A DNA stretch of 62,292 nucleotides from Alphaproteobacteria bacterium (GCA_030433215.1 JAUIMC010000021.1:1-62292), one strand, 5' to 3'. Counted from the first letter of the stretch, positions 18,413-27,950 are shown. The notes: generated by a model from the sequence alone, not told the origin. Made by a program: numbers and translations.

Positions 18413-18730
18413 TTATTCGGCGGCGTTCGCCTGCCTGTGAGTGTCGTTGATCTGGTCTTTTAACACATGCGAAGCGCGGAAAGTGATGACGCGCCGCGGC
18501 TCGATCGGCACCTCCTCGCCGGTTTTGGGGTTCCTGCCCATGCGCAGTTTCTTGTCACGCACGGAAAAGGTGCCGAAAGACGAAATCTTGACGGTCTCGC
18601 CCTTTTCCAGCGTCTGCGCGACCTCATCAAGGATGCGCTCGACGAAAGCCGACGATTCATTGCGCGAAATGCCAAGCGAGCGATAGACCGCATCGGTCAG
18701 GTCCGCTCTGGTGATGGTTTTTCCCGTCAT
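18413..18730 (-). CDS. ihfA: Integration host factor subunit alpha
   Basis: A 105-residue DNABII protein. It has the family N-terminus [21 protein letters not shown], the [20 protein letters not shown] arm region with the Pro that intercalates into DNA, and [13 protein letters not shown]. It bends DNA as a heterodimer with IhfB (not in the window) and supports sigma54 transcription and nucleoid organisation. It lies in the conserved plsX-fabH-ihfA-merR order. Upstream of its start is GGTTAAC (18767-18773), a weak CtrA-like half site. Confidence 0.95.
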   Translation of the reverse strand: MTGKTITRADLTDAVYRSLGISRNESSAFVERILDEVAQTLEKGETVKISSFGTFSVRDKKLRMGRNPKTGEEVPIEPRRVITFRASHVLKDQINDTHRQANAAE

Positions 18731-18845
18731 GCTGGTCCCTGCCGCTTTCTCCCACGAAGCCGCAAGGTTAACGGGTCGGCCCCCGCAAGGTCAATAAGTC
18801 TTTGATAAATATTGCCTGTTTTTCAGGCCCTTAGGCTGGCGCGTC

Positions 18846-19817
18846 CTAAACCCGCATCAAGGCCGCGCCCCAGGTGAGCCCGCCGCCCATGGCTTCGATC
18901 AGCACGAGATCGCCCTTCTTGATTCGCCCGTCCTCGACGCCGGCGCGATAGGCGAGCGGGATCGAGGCGGCGGACGTATTCCCCTGACCCGAGATGGTCG
19001 AAATCACCTGATCGGGCCGAAGATCGAGTTTTTTCACAACGCCCTGGATGATCCGCTCGTTCGCCTGATGAGGCACGAACCAGTCGATCTCCGTTACCGG
19101 CGTCTCCGCTTCTTCGCAGACCTTCACCATAGCTTCGGAAATCCGGGTCACCGCCTCGCGGAACACCTTGTTGCCCTGCATGCGCACATGCCCGACGGTC
19201 CCGGTGGCGGAAACTCCGCCGTCGACATAAAGAAGGTCGACCATGCGCCCGTCGCATCTGAGATAACTCGCCATGAGACCGCGATCGCCCGCTTCTTCCG
19301 CCGGCTGCGCTTCGAGGACGAAGGCCCCGGCGCCGTCGCCGAACAAAACGCACGTGCCGCGATCTTCCCAATCGAGAATACGCGAGAAGGTCTCCGCGCC
19401 GATAACCAGGGCGCGCTTGTGCTGGCCGCTGAGCAGGAATTTCTCCGCTGTGGACAAGGCATAGACGAAGCCCGTGCACACCGCCTGAATGTCGAAGGCC
19501 GCGCCCTCGCCTGCGCCAAGTTTCGCCTGAACGATTGCGGCGGTCGACGGAAAGGTGAGGTCCGGCGTCGTCGTCGCGACGACGATGAGATCAATATCCT
19601 GCGCCGTCAGCCCCGCATCGGCGAGCGCGGCGTGCGACGCCCGGACAGCCAGGTCCGATGTCAGCTCGCCATCCGCCGCGATATGGCGTTCGCGAATGCC
19701 TGTGCGTTCGCGAATCCACTCATCGCTCGTATCTACGCGCTTTGAGAGTTCGTCGTTGGTGAGGACTGTTTCCGGCAAATAAGCGCCGCATCCGCGCAGC
19801 ACTGCTTTCAAACTCAT
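18846..19817 (-). CDS. fabH: 3-oxoacyl-ACP synthase III (FabH)
   Basis: A 323-residue condensing enzyme that starts fatty acid synthesis by joining acetyl-CoA to malonyl-ACP. The catalytic triad is visible: Cys in [14 protein letters not shown], His in VPHQANERI and Asn in [12 protein letters not shown]. The start codon overlaps the plsX stop by 4 nt, so the two are translationally coupled, linking fatty acid initiation to phospholipid synthesis. Length is normal. Confidence 0.96.
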   Translation of the reverse strand: MSLKAVLRGCGAYLPETVLTNDELSKRVDTSDEWIRERTGIRERHIAADGELTSDLAVRASHAALADAGLTAQDIDLIVVATTTPDLTFPSTAAIVQAKLGAGEGAAFDIQAVCTGFVYALSTAEKFLLSGQHKRALVIGAETFSRILDWEDRGTCVLFGDGAGAFVLEAQPAEEAGDRGLMASYLRCDGRMVDLLYVDGGVSATGTVGHVRMQGNKVFREAVTRISEAMVKVCEEAETPVTEIDWFVPHQANERIIQGVVKKLDLRPDQVISTISGQGNTSAASIPLAYRAGVEDGRIKKGDLVLIEAMGGGLTWGAALMRV

Positions 19818-20893
19818 ACCGCCGCCGCTTTTATCGTATCATCATCCGCCGGTGTTTCGGCGATGCGCTGACGCCGGTCCATAACGGTTTTCACTGTGGA
19901 CGCAACCTCGTCGCCGAAAGGCCGCTTGGAAAGGCTCGCCGCCATTTTCACGGCGCTCGCCACTCCGCGGGCATCAGCGCCGCCATGGCTTTTGACGACA
20001 ATGCCGTTGACGCCGAGGAAGACGCCGCCATTGTTGGATGAAGGATCGATCCGGTCCTTCAGTTTTTTAAGGCCGGGCATCATCAAGAGCGCGCCCAGCT
20101 TCGCATTGAGCGTGCCCGTGAGCGTCTCGCGCATCCACTGGCCGAGAAGGCGCGCCGCGCCTTCTGCGGTTTTCAAGGCCACATTCCCGGTAAAGCCGTC
20201 CGTGACGACGACATCGACCGTGCCTTTGGAAATATCGTTGCCTTCGACAAAACCCTTGAACGCCATATCCGGGTCCGCTTCGCGCAGAACGCGCGCGGCG
20301 GTGCGGATAAGGTCATGGCCCTTCAGGTCTTCGGCGCCCACATTGAGCAGCCCGACCGTCGGCTTTTCAGCTTTCGTCAGCGCCCGGAAGAACGCCTCGC
20401 CCATGATGGCAAACTGAACGAGCTGGTCTCCGGTCGCCTCCACATTCGCCCCGACATCGAGAACGACCGTGCGCCCGCGCGGCGTCGGCCAGAGCGCCGT
20501 GATGGCCGGACGTTCGACGCCTTCGATCATCCCGAGCTGTTTTCTCGCCACCGCCATCAGGGCGCCCGTGTTGCCGCAGGAGACAACCGCCTGGGCCTCG
20601 CTGTCGCTCAGCGCCGAAACCGCCGACCACATGGAGGTGTCGCGGCCGCGGCGCAGGACGTGCATCGGCTTGTCGGTCATGGCGACGACGCCGTCAGCAT
20701 GCCGGATCTGCGCATCGGCGAGTTCGGGACGCGCAGCAACGAGGGGCTCAAGCTGCGCCTTGTCGCCAAAGAAAATGAACCGCGTCTTGAGGCCGCGCTT
20801 CACGGCATAGGCGACGCCCTCAACAACCGCCTCCGGGCCGGCGTCGCCGCCCATCGCGTCAATCGCGAGCGTTACGTCCCGCTCCTCCGTCAT
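19814..20893 (-). CDS. plsX: Phosphate acyltransferase PlsX
   Basis: A 359-residue PlsX that converts acyl-ACP to acyl-phosphate for PlsY. It starts [20 protein letters not shown] and contains [41 protein letters not shown] and [20 protein letters not shown], all typical. It overlaps fabH by 4 nt. Upstream there are 128 nt to yceD; rpmF, often found between them, is not there. Confidence 0.96.
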   Translation of the reverse strand: MTEERDVTLAIDAMGGDAGPEAVVEGVAYAVKRGLKTRFIFFGDKAQLEPLVAARPELADAQIRHADGVVAMTDKPMHVLRRGRDTSMWSAVSALSDSEAQAVVSCGNTGALMAVARKQLGMIEGVERPAITALWPTPRGRTVVLDVGANVEATGDQLVQFAIMGEAFFRALTKAEKPTVGLLNVGAEDLKGHDLIRTAARVLREADPDMAFKGFVEGNDISKGTVDVVVTDGFTGNVALKTAEGAARLLGQWMRETLTGTLNAKLGALLMMPGLKKLKDRIDPSSNNGGVFLGVNGIVVKSHGGADARGVASAVKMAASLSKRPFGDEVASTVKTVMDRRQRIAETPADDDTIKAAAV

Positions 20894-21021
20894 CGCCTGT
20901 TCAACCTGTCTTGTCTGGTGCGGCGCAGAATATGAGCGCCCGCCCCTTGTGGCAACGCGCCGCCCGTGCGCCCCGGAGGGGCAAAGAAGGGTCTTATAGC
21001 CTCTTCGCCGTCGTGGTAAAC

Positions 21022-21549
21022 CTATTGATTATCATCATCTTTTCTCATCGCCTCCTTAAGCCCGGCGAAAGGCGAGACCTTTTCCGGCTGGGCATAGGCT
21101 TCGGCCAGGCTTTGCGCCCCTTCTTTGCGTGGAAAAGGGTCCATGGCGAGGGAGAGCTGCTGAACCAGAAGCTCGCCGAGATCGAGCGTGGCGCCTTGAT
21201 GAACTTCCGGCGCATCCAGGTCATCCTCCTCGATTGCCTCCTCGGGCGGTTCGCGCAGGAAGTCGATCTCGAACGCTTCGGAGACGGTCTCGCCCATCGG
21301 CTCGAGGGAGGCGACGCATTCGCGCGTGAGCTCGGCCTCGATCACGCCCTCGACCCGGATCGCGGTTTTCGAAGCGGTAATGCGCAGCTCCCCGGCGAGC
21401 TTTTCGATAGAGATCGCCTTCAATCGTGCGGCGATCTTACGGCGTTCTTCGTCATTGGCGGAGAGCTTGAAACGCTTGCCCTGTTTGCCGACATCGTCGA
21501 GCTCGATCTCATAGCTGAATTCAGGCTCTGCCTTGTCGCTCTCGCTCAT
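21022..21549 (-). CDS. YceD family (DUF177) protein
   Basis: A 175-residue acidic protein of the DUF177/YceD family, linked in bacteria and plants to 23S rRNA accumulation. Recognisable segments are LTRECVASLEPMGE and the acidic EEAIEEDDLDAPEV stretch, although the usual Cys pair is only partly kept. The start at 21549 overlaps the stop of the upstream chaperone gene in an ATGA arrangement. The C-terminus is Lys/Asp rich. Confidence 0.85.
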   Translation of the reverse strand: MSESDKAEPEFSYEIELDDVGKQGKRFKLSANDEERRKIAARLKAISIEKLAGELRITASKTAIRVEGVIEAELTRECVASLEPMGETVSEAFEIDFLREPPEEAIEEDDLDAPEVHQGATLDLGELLVQQLSLAMDPFPRKEGAQSLAEAYAQPEKVSPFAGLKEAMRKDDDNQ

Positions 21550-22082
21550 TGGCTGCGCTCCGCTTCGGGAAACATGACAATGCCGTTCGCAATCCGCGCG
21601 GCCGGCTGCGCCTCGAGATGGCGGTCGGCTTCGCGCACATAGGCGGCAAGCGCCTCGGCGTCCTCGCTGGCCTTGACCCCGTAAATATTGCGGGCGAGCG
21701 CTTCAGCGAGGTCGGCATCGGCGGCCCCTTCTTTCAGCGCCGCCTCATAGGCGCCGATGCGGCCGTAAAAGTTCTCGGCCAGCGCCCTTACCTTCTTGCC
21801 GACCTGAAGGTCGCCGACGCCCAGCTCGCGCAGGCTGTCGTCCATATTCTGAAACATGGCGTCGAGCAGGCTCTGGCTCGTCTTTTTCGCCGCCTCGTCG
21901 CCTTTCAGGCGGCGCATGATGAGATAGACATGGAGGGCGACCTGCTCGAAACGGCCCTCGACCGTGTCCGGCGCCCCGAAATCCCGGTAAAGCGCCGGCG
22001 TCCGGGCCTGATCCACCGCCGCCCCGTAAAGCGCGCGCCCGGCTTCGAGCGCCGGGTCTTTCCTGAAAAAGGCTTTGAACAT
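21546..22082 (-). CDS. Ubiquinol-cytochrome c chaperone (CBP3/UQCC1-like)
   Basis: A 178-residue protein of the CBP3 chaperone family. Recognisable segments are ALYGAAVDQARTPALYRDFG, TVEGRFEQVALHVYLIMRRL and MFQNMDDSLRELGVGDLQVG. In mitochondria CBP3 helps make and assemble cytochrome b of the bc1 complex, and a matching role is assumed for alphaproteobacteria. The start at 22082 has AGGA upstream and the family start MFKAFF. The frame continues 20 codons further upstream without homology. It is divergent from bamE. Confidence 0.87.
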   Translation of the reverse strand: MFKAFFRKDPALEAGRALYGAAVDQARTPALYRDFGAPDTVEGRFEQVALHVYLIMRRLKGDEAAKKTSQSLLDAMFQNMDDSLRELGVGDLQVGKKVRALAENFYGRIGAYEAALKEGAADADLAEALARNIYGVKASEDAEALAAYVREADRHLEAQPAARIANGIVMFPEAERSQ

Positions 22083-22262
22083 GGGGCTTTCCTGGGCGAT
22101 GGCGGTCCGGATCACGCGGCCGGTCTCTTGTATTTGCGGCAATTTGAAATCACTGGTAGATCACTGATCCACAGGGCGAGGTATTCCCGACGGAGCCTGG
22201 GATCAAGCCCCGGCCCCCGCGAACCGCCCCCAGACGGCGACGGCAGAGTTAAAGAGACCCCG

Positions 22263-22721
22263 ATGATCCGACTTGTGCTTCTTGCGTTCACCCTCCTTTC
22301 GCTTCAGGCCTGCGTCTCCGTGCGATCCTCGCATGGCTATGTGCTTGAGGCGGACCAGACGGCGCTGACCGCCGAACCCGGGTTCGACACCAAGGATTCG
22401 ATCCTCGCCAAATATGGCGAGCCCTCGATGATCGGCACTTTCGACAGGGATGCCTGGTATTATCTTCATTCGAGAAACCAGACGCGCGCCTTTTTCAAGC
22501 CGAAGACGACCTCGCGCACCGTGATCGCGATACATTTCGACGATGCCGGCCAGGTTGATAATTACGAGACCTATGATCTAGAGGATGGAGAAGACATCCG
22601 GCTTGTGCAACGCGAAACGCCGACCCGCGGCAAAGAGCTGAATTTCTGGGAGCAGCTTCTGGGCAATGTGGGCGCCTTGCCCGCCTCGCTCGGCGAAGAA
22701 GGCCCGGTTCCCGGCCAGTAA
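22263..22721 (+). CDS. bamE: Outer-membrane assembly lipoprotein BamE (SmpA/OmlA)
   Basis: A 152-residue lipoprotein with the lipobox LSLQAC (Cys17), then the SmpA/OmlA fold: TALTAEPGFDTKDSILAKYG, EPSMIGTFDRDAWYYLHSR and RTVIAIHFDDAGQVDNYE. It supports beta-barrel insertion with BamA and BamD. The ATG at 22263 follows AAAGAGACCCCG. It is divergent from the cbp3-yceD-plsX operon, a usual alphaproteobacterial arrangement. The stop is 5 nt from the convergent thiL stop. Confidence 0.92.
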   Translation: MIRLVLLAFTLLSLQACVSVRSSHGYVLEADQTALTAEPGFDTKDSILAKYGEPSMIGTFDRDAWYYLHSRNQTRAFFKPKTTSRTVIAIHFDDAGQVDNYETYDLEDGEDIRLVQRETPTRGKELNFWEQLLGNVGALPASLGEEGPVPGQ

Positions 22722-22726
22722 GACGC

Positions 22727-23713
22727 CTAAAAATCTTTGAAATGATTATAGCCGGTCTCCGGCGTGGAGATCGGCGTGCCGGTTTCATCGAGAAAAAACA
22801 CGCCCTCGCCGCGCGTCAGCGTTCCGATGCGCGAGACCTCCATGCGCGACGCTTTTGCCGCGACCGTAACCGACCGGCGCAAGGCCGGCGGCGCCGCAAA
22901 GAGAATCTCATAATCGTCGCCGTAACTCGCCAGCGCCGCGAGCGCTTTCCAGCGATTGTCCTGCGCGGCCACCCAGGACCCCGCCCCGGCCGAACGGGGC
23001 ACGGCCACCGCGTCGATCTCCGCACGCAGGCCGGAGGCCCGGGCGAGATGGCCCGCATCCGCAATCAGTCCATCAGAAACATCGATGGCCGCCGTCGCCA
23101 CCCCCGCCAGCGCGCCGCCGAGAACCAGCCGCGGCTCCGGCAGGCGATAGCGCCCCGTAAGCGAGGCCTTGTCCACGGTCGTGAACTTGAATTCCTTGCG
23201 GATCGCCGCAAGGCCAAGCCCCGCATCGCCGATTGTTCCGGACACGTATAAATCGTCGCCCAGCGACGCGCCGGACCGTTTGATGACGCCTTGCTTGGGC
23301 GGCGTTCCGAAAAATGTCGCCGACAGGGTCAGCGGCCCGCCCTTGGCGTGATGCGCCGTCGTATCGCCGCCATAAAGGGAAATCCGGTACTTTTCCTGAT
23401 CTTCCGCGAGACCGCGGGCGAAGAGTTCGATGTCGGCGCGCTTTATGTTTTGCGGCCAGACGCAGCCGAGGAAATAGCCGGCGGGCTTGGCGCCTTTCGC
23501 CGCAAGGTCCGAAAGATTCACGCGAATGAGTTTTCTCGCCACGAGATCGAGAGGATCTTTGGGCAAAAAATGCACGCCGGCCACCATCAGATCCTTGGTG
23601 ACCACGAAGTTTTGCGATTCAATCAGCGCCGCATCGTCCGTGAGATTGAAAGCGCCGGGCGCCGACGCTGTAAGCGGTGCAAAAACCTCGCGGATGATGT
23701 CAAATTCGCTCAT
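22727..23713 (-). CDS. thiL: Thiamine-monophosphate kinase
   Basis: A 328-residue ThiL that phosphorylates TMP to the cofactor TPP. It starts EFDIIREVFAPLT and contains DDAALI, VVTKDLMVAGVHF, SLYGGDTTAHHAKGG and AAIDVSDGLIADAGHLAR, the ATP and Mg binding aspartates of the PurM/ThiL fold. It is downstream of nusB by 27 nt, a usual nusB-thiL pairing. Confidence 0.95.
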   Translation of the reverse strand: MSEFDIIREVFAPLTASAPGAFNLTDDAALIESQNFVVTKDLMVAGVHFLPKDPLDLVARKLIRVNLSDLAAKGAKPAGYFLGCVWPQNIKRADIELFARGLAEDQEKYRISLYGGDTTAHHAKGGPLTLSATFFGTPPKQGVIKRSGASLGDDLYVSGTIGDAGLGLAAIRKEFKFTTVDKASLTGRYRLPEPRLVLGGALAGVATAAIDVSDGLIADAGHLARASGLRAEIDAVAVPRSAGAGSWVAAQDNRWKALAALASYGDDYEILFAAPPALRRSVTVAAKASRMEVSRIGTLTRGEGVFFLDETGTPISTPETGYNHFKDF

Positions 23714-23740
23714 GCGCTTTTTGCGAAAACTCCCGCCCGT

Positions 23741-24238
23741 CTACACCGTCAATTCATCACCGCGGGCTTCCTTGGCCGCGGCATCGAGAACGGCGTTGAT
23801 GAAGCCCGGCTCATCTCCATCGAAAAAAGCGCGCGCCACATTCACATATTCGTTGATCACGACCTTATAGGGAACATCGGGGCGGCGGATCATTTCATAA
23901 AGACCGGCGCGCAGAATCGCGCGCACGGTCGCATCGAGGCGCGACAGACGCCAGCCTTCGGCGAGCTGACGCGTCAGGTAAGGGTCGAGCTTGGATTGCG
24001 TCTCCACGGCGCCGCGCAGGATGTCCGCAAAGAACGTCGCATCCGCCGCGTGAAGTTTCTCCCCCTCGATATCCTGACCGAGACGGAAGTCCTTGAATTC
24101 GCGGATCGTCGCTTCCACGCCCTGACCGCCGGCCTCCATCTGGTACAGCGCCTGCACGGCGGCGAGCCTTGCGGCGGAGCGCGGCGGCACGCCTTCGCGG
24201 TGTTTGTCGTTGTTCGCGGCCATGATCATCGCGCCCAT
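23741..24238 (-). CDS. nusB: Transcription antitermination protein NusB
   Basis: A 165-residue all-helical NusB. Recognisable are [19 protein letters not shown] at the N-terminus and [32 protein letters not shown] and [11 protein letters not shown] near the C-terminus. It binds boxA RNA with NusE in rRNA antitermination. Starts at 24238 or 24223 are both possible. It lies only 12 nt after nrdR. The riboflavin genes that usually sit between them in this class are missing. Confidence 0.94.
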   Translation of the reverse strand: MGAMIMAANNDKHREGVPPRSAARLAAVQALYQMEAGGQGVEATIREFKDFRLGQDIEGEKLHAADATFFADILRGAVETQSKLDPYLTRQLAEGWRLSRLDATVRAILRAGLYEMIRRPDVPYKVVINEYVNVARAFFDGDEPGFINAVLDAAAKEARGDELTV

Positions 24239-24250
24239 CCGGGCTCTCGC

Positions 24251-24718
24251 CTATCCTTCTTCGCGCTCGCCCTCTTCCATGCCGCCAAGAAATTCACCGA
24301 AGTCCTTAGCCTCACGGAAGTTTTTGTAGACGGACGCATAGCGCACATAAGCGACGTCATCGAGCTTGGCGAGCCCTTCCATCACCATCTCGCCAATCAA
24401 TTTCGATTCGATTTCGCTCTCGCCGGTCGCCTCGAGCCGCCGGACAATGCCCGACACCATCTGCTCCACCCGCTCCGACTCAAAGTCGCGCTTCCTGAGC
24501 GCCACCATGATCGAGCGCATCAGCTTGTCGCGGTCGAAAGGCGCGCGCTTGCCGGTGTTCTTGATCACTACAAGCTCGCGCAATTGGACCCGCTCAAAGG
24601 TGGTGAAGCGCCCGCCACAGGCCGAACACTCCCGGCGGCGGCGCACCGACGCGCCATCCTCCGCGGGACGGGAATCCTTCACCTGGGTGTCGTCGCTGCC
24701 GCAAAACGGACATCGCAT
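24251..24718 (-). CDS. nrdR: Transcriptional repressor NrdR
   Basis: A 155-residue repressor of ribonucleotide reductase genes. The N-terminal zinc ribbon is [17 protein letters not shown] followed by [12 protein letters not shown]. The ATP-cone domain begins [19 protein letters not shown]. It binds NrdR boxes when loaded with dATP/ATP. It follows glyA by 41 nt on the same strand, the standard glyA-nrdR order. The C-terminus is acidic (MEEGEREEG). Confidence 0.95.
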   Translation of the reverse strand: MRCPFCGSDDTQVKDSRPAEDGASVRRRRECSACGGRFTTFERVQLRELVVIKNTGKRAPFDRDKLMRSIMVALRKRDFESERVEQMVSGIVRRLEATGESEIESKLIGEMVMEGLAKLDDVAYVRYASVYKNFREAKDFGEFLGGMEEGEREEG

Positions 24719-24759
24719 GGGCTGGTCTCCGGCTCTTCAGCCCAGCGTTTCTACGCGAG

Positions 24760-26079
24760 TCAGCCGTAAATGGGAAACTTGGCCGTCAGCGCCTCGACGC
24801 GCGCCCGAACGGCCTTTTCCACAGCCGGGTCCGCCTCGCCCTTGGCGGCCAGGGCGTCGAGCACTTCGGCCATCATCGCCCCGACTTCCTGGAACTCGGC
24901 GACGCCGAATCCGCGGGTGGTGCCGGCCGGCGTGCCGATGCGAATGCCGGAGGTGATGGTGAATTTCTCCGGGTCGTTCGGCACCCCGTTCTTGTTGCAG
25001 GTGATGCCGGCGCTTTCGAGGCTGTGCTCGGCGGCGTTGCCCTTGACCCCCTTGGGGCTGAGATCGATGAGGGCGAGGTGGCTGTCGGTGCCGCCCGAGA
25101 CCACCGCATAGCCGGCGTCCACGAGAGTCGCGGCGAGCACCTGCGCATTGTCCACCACGGCCCGGGCGTAGTCCTTGAATTCCGGCCGCAGCGCTTCGCC
25201 GAAGGCCACCGCCTTGGCGGCGATGACATGCATGAGCGGACCGCCCTGAATGCCCGGGAACAGCGCCGAGCGGATCTTCTTGGCGAGGTCGGGATCATTG
25301 GTCAGCACCATCCCGCCGCGCGGGCCGCGCAACGTCTTGTGCGTCGTCGTCGTTACAACATGCGCGTGTTCCAGCGGGTTGGGATAAACCCCGCCGGCGA
25401 CCAGACCGGCGAAGTGGGCCATGTCGACCATGAAGATCGCGCCGACGCTGTCGGCGATTTCGCGGAAGCGCTTGAAGTCGATGATGCGCGAATAAGCGCT
25501 GCCGCCGGCGACGATGACCTTGGGCTTGTGTTCTTTCGCAAGGCTTTCGACCTGATCGAAATCGATCCGGTGGTCGTCTTCACGCACGCCATAGGGAACA
25601 GCGTTGAACCATTTGCCGGACTGATTCGCCGCGCCGCCATGGGTAAGGTGCCCGCCGGCCGCGAGATCCATGCCGAGGAAAGTGTCGCCCGGCTTCATGC
25701 AGGCCATAAAGACGCACTGATTGGCCTGGCTGCCGGAGTGGGGCTGAACGATCGCCTCTTCGCAATTGAAGAGTTGCTTCGCCCTGGCGATGGCGATCTC
25801 CTCGACCTCGTCGACCTGCTCGCAGCCGCCATAATAACGCCGGCCCGGATAGCCCTCGGCATACTTGTTGGTAAGAACCGATCCCGCCGCCTCAAGCACC
25901 GCCTTGGAGACAATGTTCTCCGAAGCGATGAGCTCGATCTGGTGCTGCTGCCGGGCAAGCTCGCCTTTCACCCATTTAAAGACCTCATCGTCCTGGCTGG
26001 CGAGAGAGTCCGTGAAGAACCCTTCTGGCAGCTTGTAAGCTGAGGCGGGTGTTTCATTGGCGAGTTTACTAGCGCTCAT
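24760..26079 (-). CDS. glyA: Serine hydroxymethyltransferase
   Basis: A 439-residue PLP enzyme that interconverts serine and glycine with tetrahydrofolate. The PLP lysine lies in [42 protein letters not shown] and [15 protein letters not shown] are also present. The start has AAGGAGCCGCCGGA upstream. It leads the glyA-nrdR-nusB-thiL cluster. Confidence 0.97.
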   Translation of the reverse strand: MSASKLANETPASAYKLPEGFFTDSLASQDDEVFKWVKGELARQQHQIELIASENIVSKAVLEAAGSVLTNKYAEGYPGRRYYGGCEQVDEVEEIAIARAKQLFNCEEAIVQPHSGSQANQCVFMACMKPGDTFLGMDLAAGGHLTHGGAANQSGKWFNAVPYGVREDDHRIDFDQVESLAKEHKPKVIVAGGSAYSRIIDFKRFREIADSVGAIFMVDMAHFAGLVAGGVYPNPLEHAHVVTTTTHKTLRGPRGGMVLTNDPDLAKKIRSALFPGIQGGPLMHVIAAKAVAFGEALRPEFKDYARAVVDNAQVLAATLVDAGYAVVSGGTDSHLALIDLSPKGVKGNAAEHSLESAGITCNKNGVPNDPEKFTITSGIRIGTPAGTTRGFGVAEFQEVGAMMAEVLDALAAKGEADPAVEKAVRARVEALTAKFPIYG

Positions 26080-26478
26080 TCCGGCGGCTCCTTGCGGCGT
26101 TTGAACCCCGGCGACGAGGCCCCTGAAAACTGCGGCGACATATAAAGGCGGCCGGGTCCAGCGGCAATGGCGCCCCGGAAAATCAGTTATTTCAGACCAT
26201 TACCAATCGCCGCACCTATTAGATGGAATGATGACATGATTAGCATGAATGTTTCAGCTTCCCCTCATTTTGGGGCTAGTTTCCAATTCTCTTATGGAGA
26301 ACTATTTTTACAGTCATCATGTTGGGCAGCTTGCCATAACTGCTTGGAGCGGTTACCGCCTAGTCGGGCTTCGGCCCACGCGGCATAAGTTGCGTTTTTT
26401 AAGACTCGCGGATGTCCGGGAAGGCAAGTGATGGCAGAAACGCCGTCGTCGGATGGTTCCGCACTGGAGAAGACTAGA
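26080..26478. other. Divergent intergenic region between glyA and mucR
   Basis: About 400 nt. The middle (about 26180-26340) is distinctly AT-richer than the flanks. Close to mucR are an 11-bp palindrome GCGGTTACCGC (26349-26359) and a hairpin GGGC-TTCG-GCCC (26366-26377), with a run of T at 26395-26400. These could form an attenuator-like leader. No gene is supported here. Confidence 0.5.
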
Positions 26479-26943
26479 ATGGCCACAAAGAAGACGGATT
26501 CCGTTGACCAGGTCAGCGCAATCCATTTGGCGAGCGACATTGTCGCCGCTTATGTCGGGAATAACACTGTTAAGACCGAAGAACTACCAACCCTTCTACA
26601 TGATGTTTACGCCGCCGTCACAGGCCTTGCAGAGGAAGGCGCCGCATTCGTCGCCAACCGCGAGCCGGCCGTGCCGATCAACAAATCGGTGACGCCGGAT
26701 TTCATCATTTGCCTCGAAGACGGCAAAAAACTCAAAATGCTGAAGCGCTATCTGCGCACGCATTATAATCTGTCTCCGGAAGAATATCGCCGGAAATGGA
26801 GCTTGCCTGCGGATTATCCGATGACGGCGCCGAACTACGCGAAGTCACGTTCGCAGCTGGCGAAAGACATCGGCCTGGGCACCGCTGCGACGTCGAAAAA
26901 ACGCAAGACGACAAAGCGTAAGACTACCCGCAAGAAGTCTTAA
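26479..26943 (+). CDS. MucR/Ros family transcriptional regulator with a basic C-terminal tail
   Basis: A 154-residue zinc-finger regulator. The N-terminal oligomerisation part contains HLASDIVAAYVGNNTV and ELPTLLHDVYAAVTGL. The Ros/MucR finger region contains PDFIICLEDGKKLKMLKRYL, RTHYNLSPEEYRRKW and YPMTAPNYAKSRSQLAKDIG. The usual Cys-x2-Cys pair is reduced to a single Cys (IICLEDG), with His in LRTHYN. The protein ends in a Lys/Arg/Thr-rich tail of about 16 residues (SKKRKTTKRKTTRKKS), suited to non-specific DNA binding. MucR proteins repress CtrA-linked genes in this class. The start at 26479 has GGAG 9 nt upstream; an ATG at 26431 is also possible. Confidence 0.88.
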   Translation: MATKKTDSVDQVSAIHLASDIVAAYVGNNTVKTEELPTLLHDVYAAVTGLAEEGAAFVANREPAVPINKSVTPDFIICLEDGKKLKMLKRYLRTHYNLSPEEYRRKWSLPADYPMTAPNYAKSRSQLAKDIGLGTAATSKKRKTTKRKTTRKKS

Positions 26944-26965
26944 CAACGCGTCTCCTCGACACCAT

Positions 26966-26998
26966 AAGGGCGCGGCGCGAAAGCGCCGCCGCGCCCTT
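26966..26998 (+). terminator. Hairpin downstream of mucR
   Basis: A GC-rich inverted repeat (AAGGGCGCGG at 26966-26975 with CCGCGCCCTT at 26989-26998, plus inner pairs) 22 nt after the mucR stop. It has only a weak T content afterwards (AATTCCTTT), so termination is likely but not classical. Confidence 0.55.
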
Positions 26999-27516
26999 AA
27001 TTCCTTTGCGCGAATATAGTGTTTCCGCGACCGCCATACCGGCGGGCCGGGCGCAACGCGAAAAAGAAGCGCCAATTTCAGCAAAAATTCTTATGAATTT
27101 TAGCGAGCGGCCGCTGCGTCCTCATTAACCCGCGCAGTCTTGAAGCGGGACGAACCCCTGTCCTCTTCTGAAACGACGCGCGCCGCCGGACGCGTATTTC
27201 CGGTCGCCGCCGCACCACGCCGCGCCGTCGGGCGCTTGTGAAAACAGGGCCTCTTCTCTCGAAAACCGGAACAAAAGCCGCGATTTTTTCATCGCAAAAC
27301 CACGCGCGAACCCGTGCGCCGAGAGGCGTTCCAACTGTGTGCGCGCAACGCCGCCAAGCGTTGCATAAAGATACAATTGTAGTGTCTTCAGAAAGCGGAA
27401 ACCTTATTTTTTCACGAACAATCAACCACTTATAGAAGCTTTTACCGTGCTGTTTAGGCGTTTTTTAAAAGCGCGAGCCTAGTCTCCAAAACAACGAAAG
27501 TTGCGTTTTAGGGGTT
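26999..27516. other. Intergenic region upstream of sciP
   Basis: About 520 nt without a supportable gene. It becomes AT-rich from about 27360 to 27500 and probably holds the sciP promoter. TTTTTTAAAAGC (27461-27472) is a notable AT block. A TTAACCC element occurs near 27125. No full TTAA-N7-TTAA box was found; the sequence at 27440-27455 (TTAC-N7-TTTA) is only a poor match. Confidence 0.5.
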
Positions 27517-27816
27517 ATGAAGCTCATGTCTGTCGTTGTTGACAACGCTGCGTCGCCGAGCAAGTCCGATGCATATGTTATCGGGCCGGACGGCACGCCG
27601 CTCACCTTGCAGGATTTGCCACCGCCAACCACCAAGCGCTGGGTGATCCGCCGTAAGGCCGAAGTAGTCGCCGCCGTGCGCGGGGGCCTCTTGACGCTTG
27701 AAGAAGCGTGCAACCGCTACACGCTGACTGTTGAAGAATTTCTGTCCTGGCAGAAAGCCATCGACCATCACGGACTGCCGGGGCTTCGCGCGACGCGCGT
27801 GCAGCAATACAGGTAA
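27517..27816 (+). CDS. sciP: SciP (DUF1153), small CtrA-inhibitory protein
   Basis: A 99-residue DUF1153 helix-turn-helix protein. Recognisable segments are YVIGPDGTPLTLQDLPPP, TKRWVIRRKAEVVAAVRGGL and LTLEEACNRYTLTVEEFLSW. In Caulobacter, SciP binds CtrA and DNA to block CtrA-dependent transcription late in swarmer-cell formation. The length is normal. The ribosome site AGGGG lies just before the ATG at 27517; an internal ATG at 27526 is an alternative. Its neighbours are mucR upstream and flhF downstream, all on the same strand. Confidence 0.95.
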   Translation: MKLMSVVVDNAASPSKSDAYVIGPDGTPLTLQDLPPPTTKRWVIRRKAEVVAAVRGGLLTLEEACNRYTLTVEEFLSWQKAIDHHGLPGLRATRVQQYR

Positions 27817-27841
27817 TCCCTCCTACTTTCGGTTTTCGACC

Positions 27842-27872
27842 CCCGCCGGATCCCATCCGGCGGGATTTTTTT
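27842..27872 (+). terminator. Rho-independent terminator of sciP
   Basis: A perfect 10-bp stem CCCGCCGGAT/ATCCGGCGGG (27842-27851 with 27855-27864), a 3-nt loop, and then ATTTTTTT. It ends the sciP transcript before flhF. Confidence 0.93.
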
Positions 27873-27942
27873 ATGTCCGGCGGCCCCCTGCGGGGCCGCG
27901 CCTGCGGGCAGACGGTCTTGGAACGCCCCCCTCGTTCGGGCT

Positions 27943-27950
27943 ATGGTTAA
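27943..27950 (-). promoter_or_regulatory. CtrA half-site-like motif upstream of flhF
   Basis: ATGGTTAA on the plus strand is TTAACCAT on the minus strand, the known CtrA/SciP-associated half-site. It lies 55-62 nt before the flhF start and after the sciP terminator, in the expected promoter space. One 8-mer match is weak on its own. Confidence 0.4.

Noticed and set aside
27078-27425. Possible 115-residue gene on the minus strand upstream of sciP
   Set aside because: Arg-rich composition with no motif; occupies probable promoter space.
27440-27455. TTAC-N7-TTTA upstream of sciP as a CtrA box
   Set aside because: Two mismatches to TTAA-N7-TTAA; weak.
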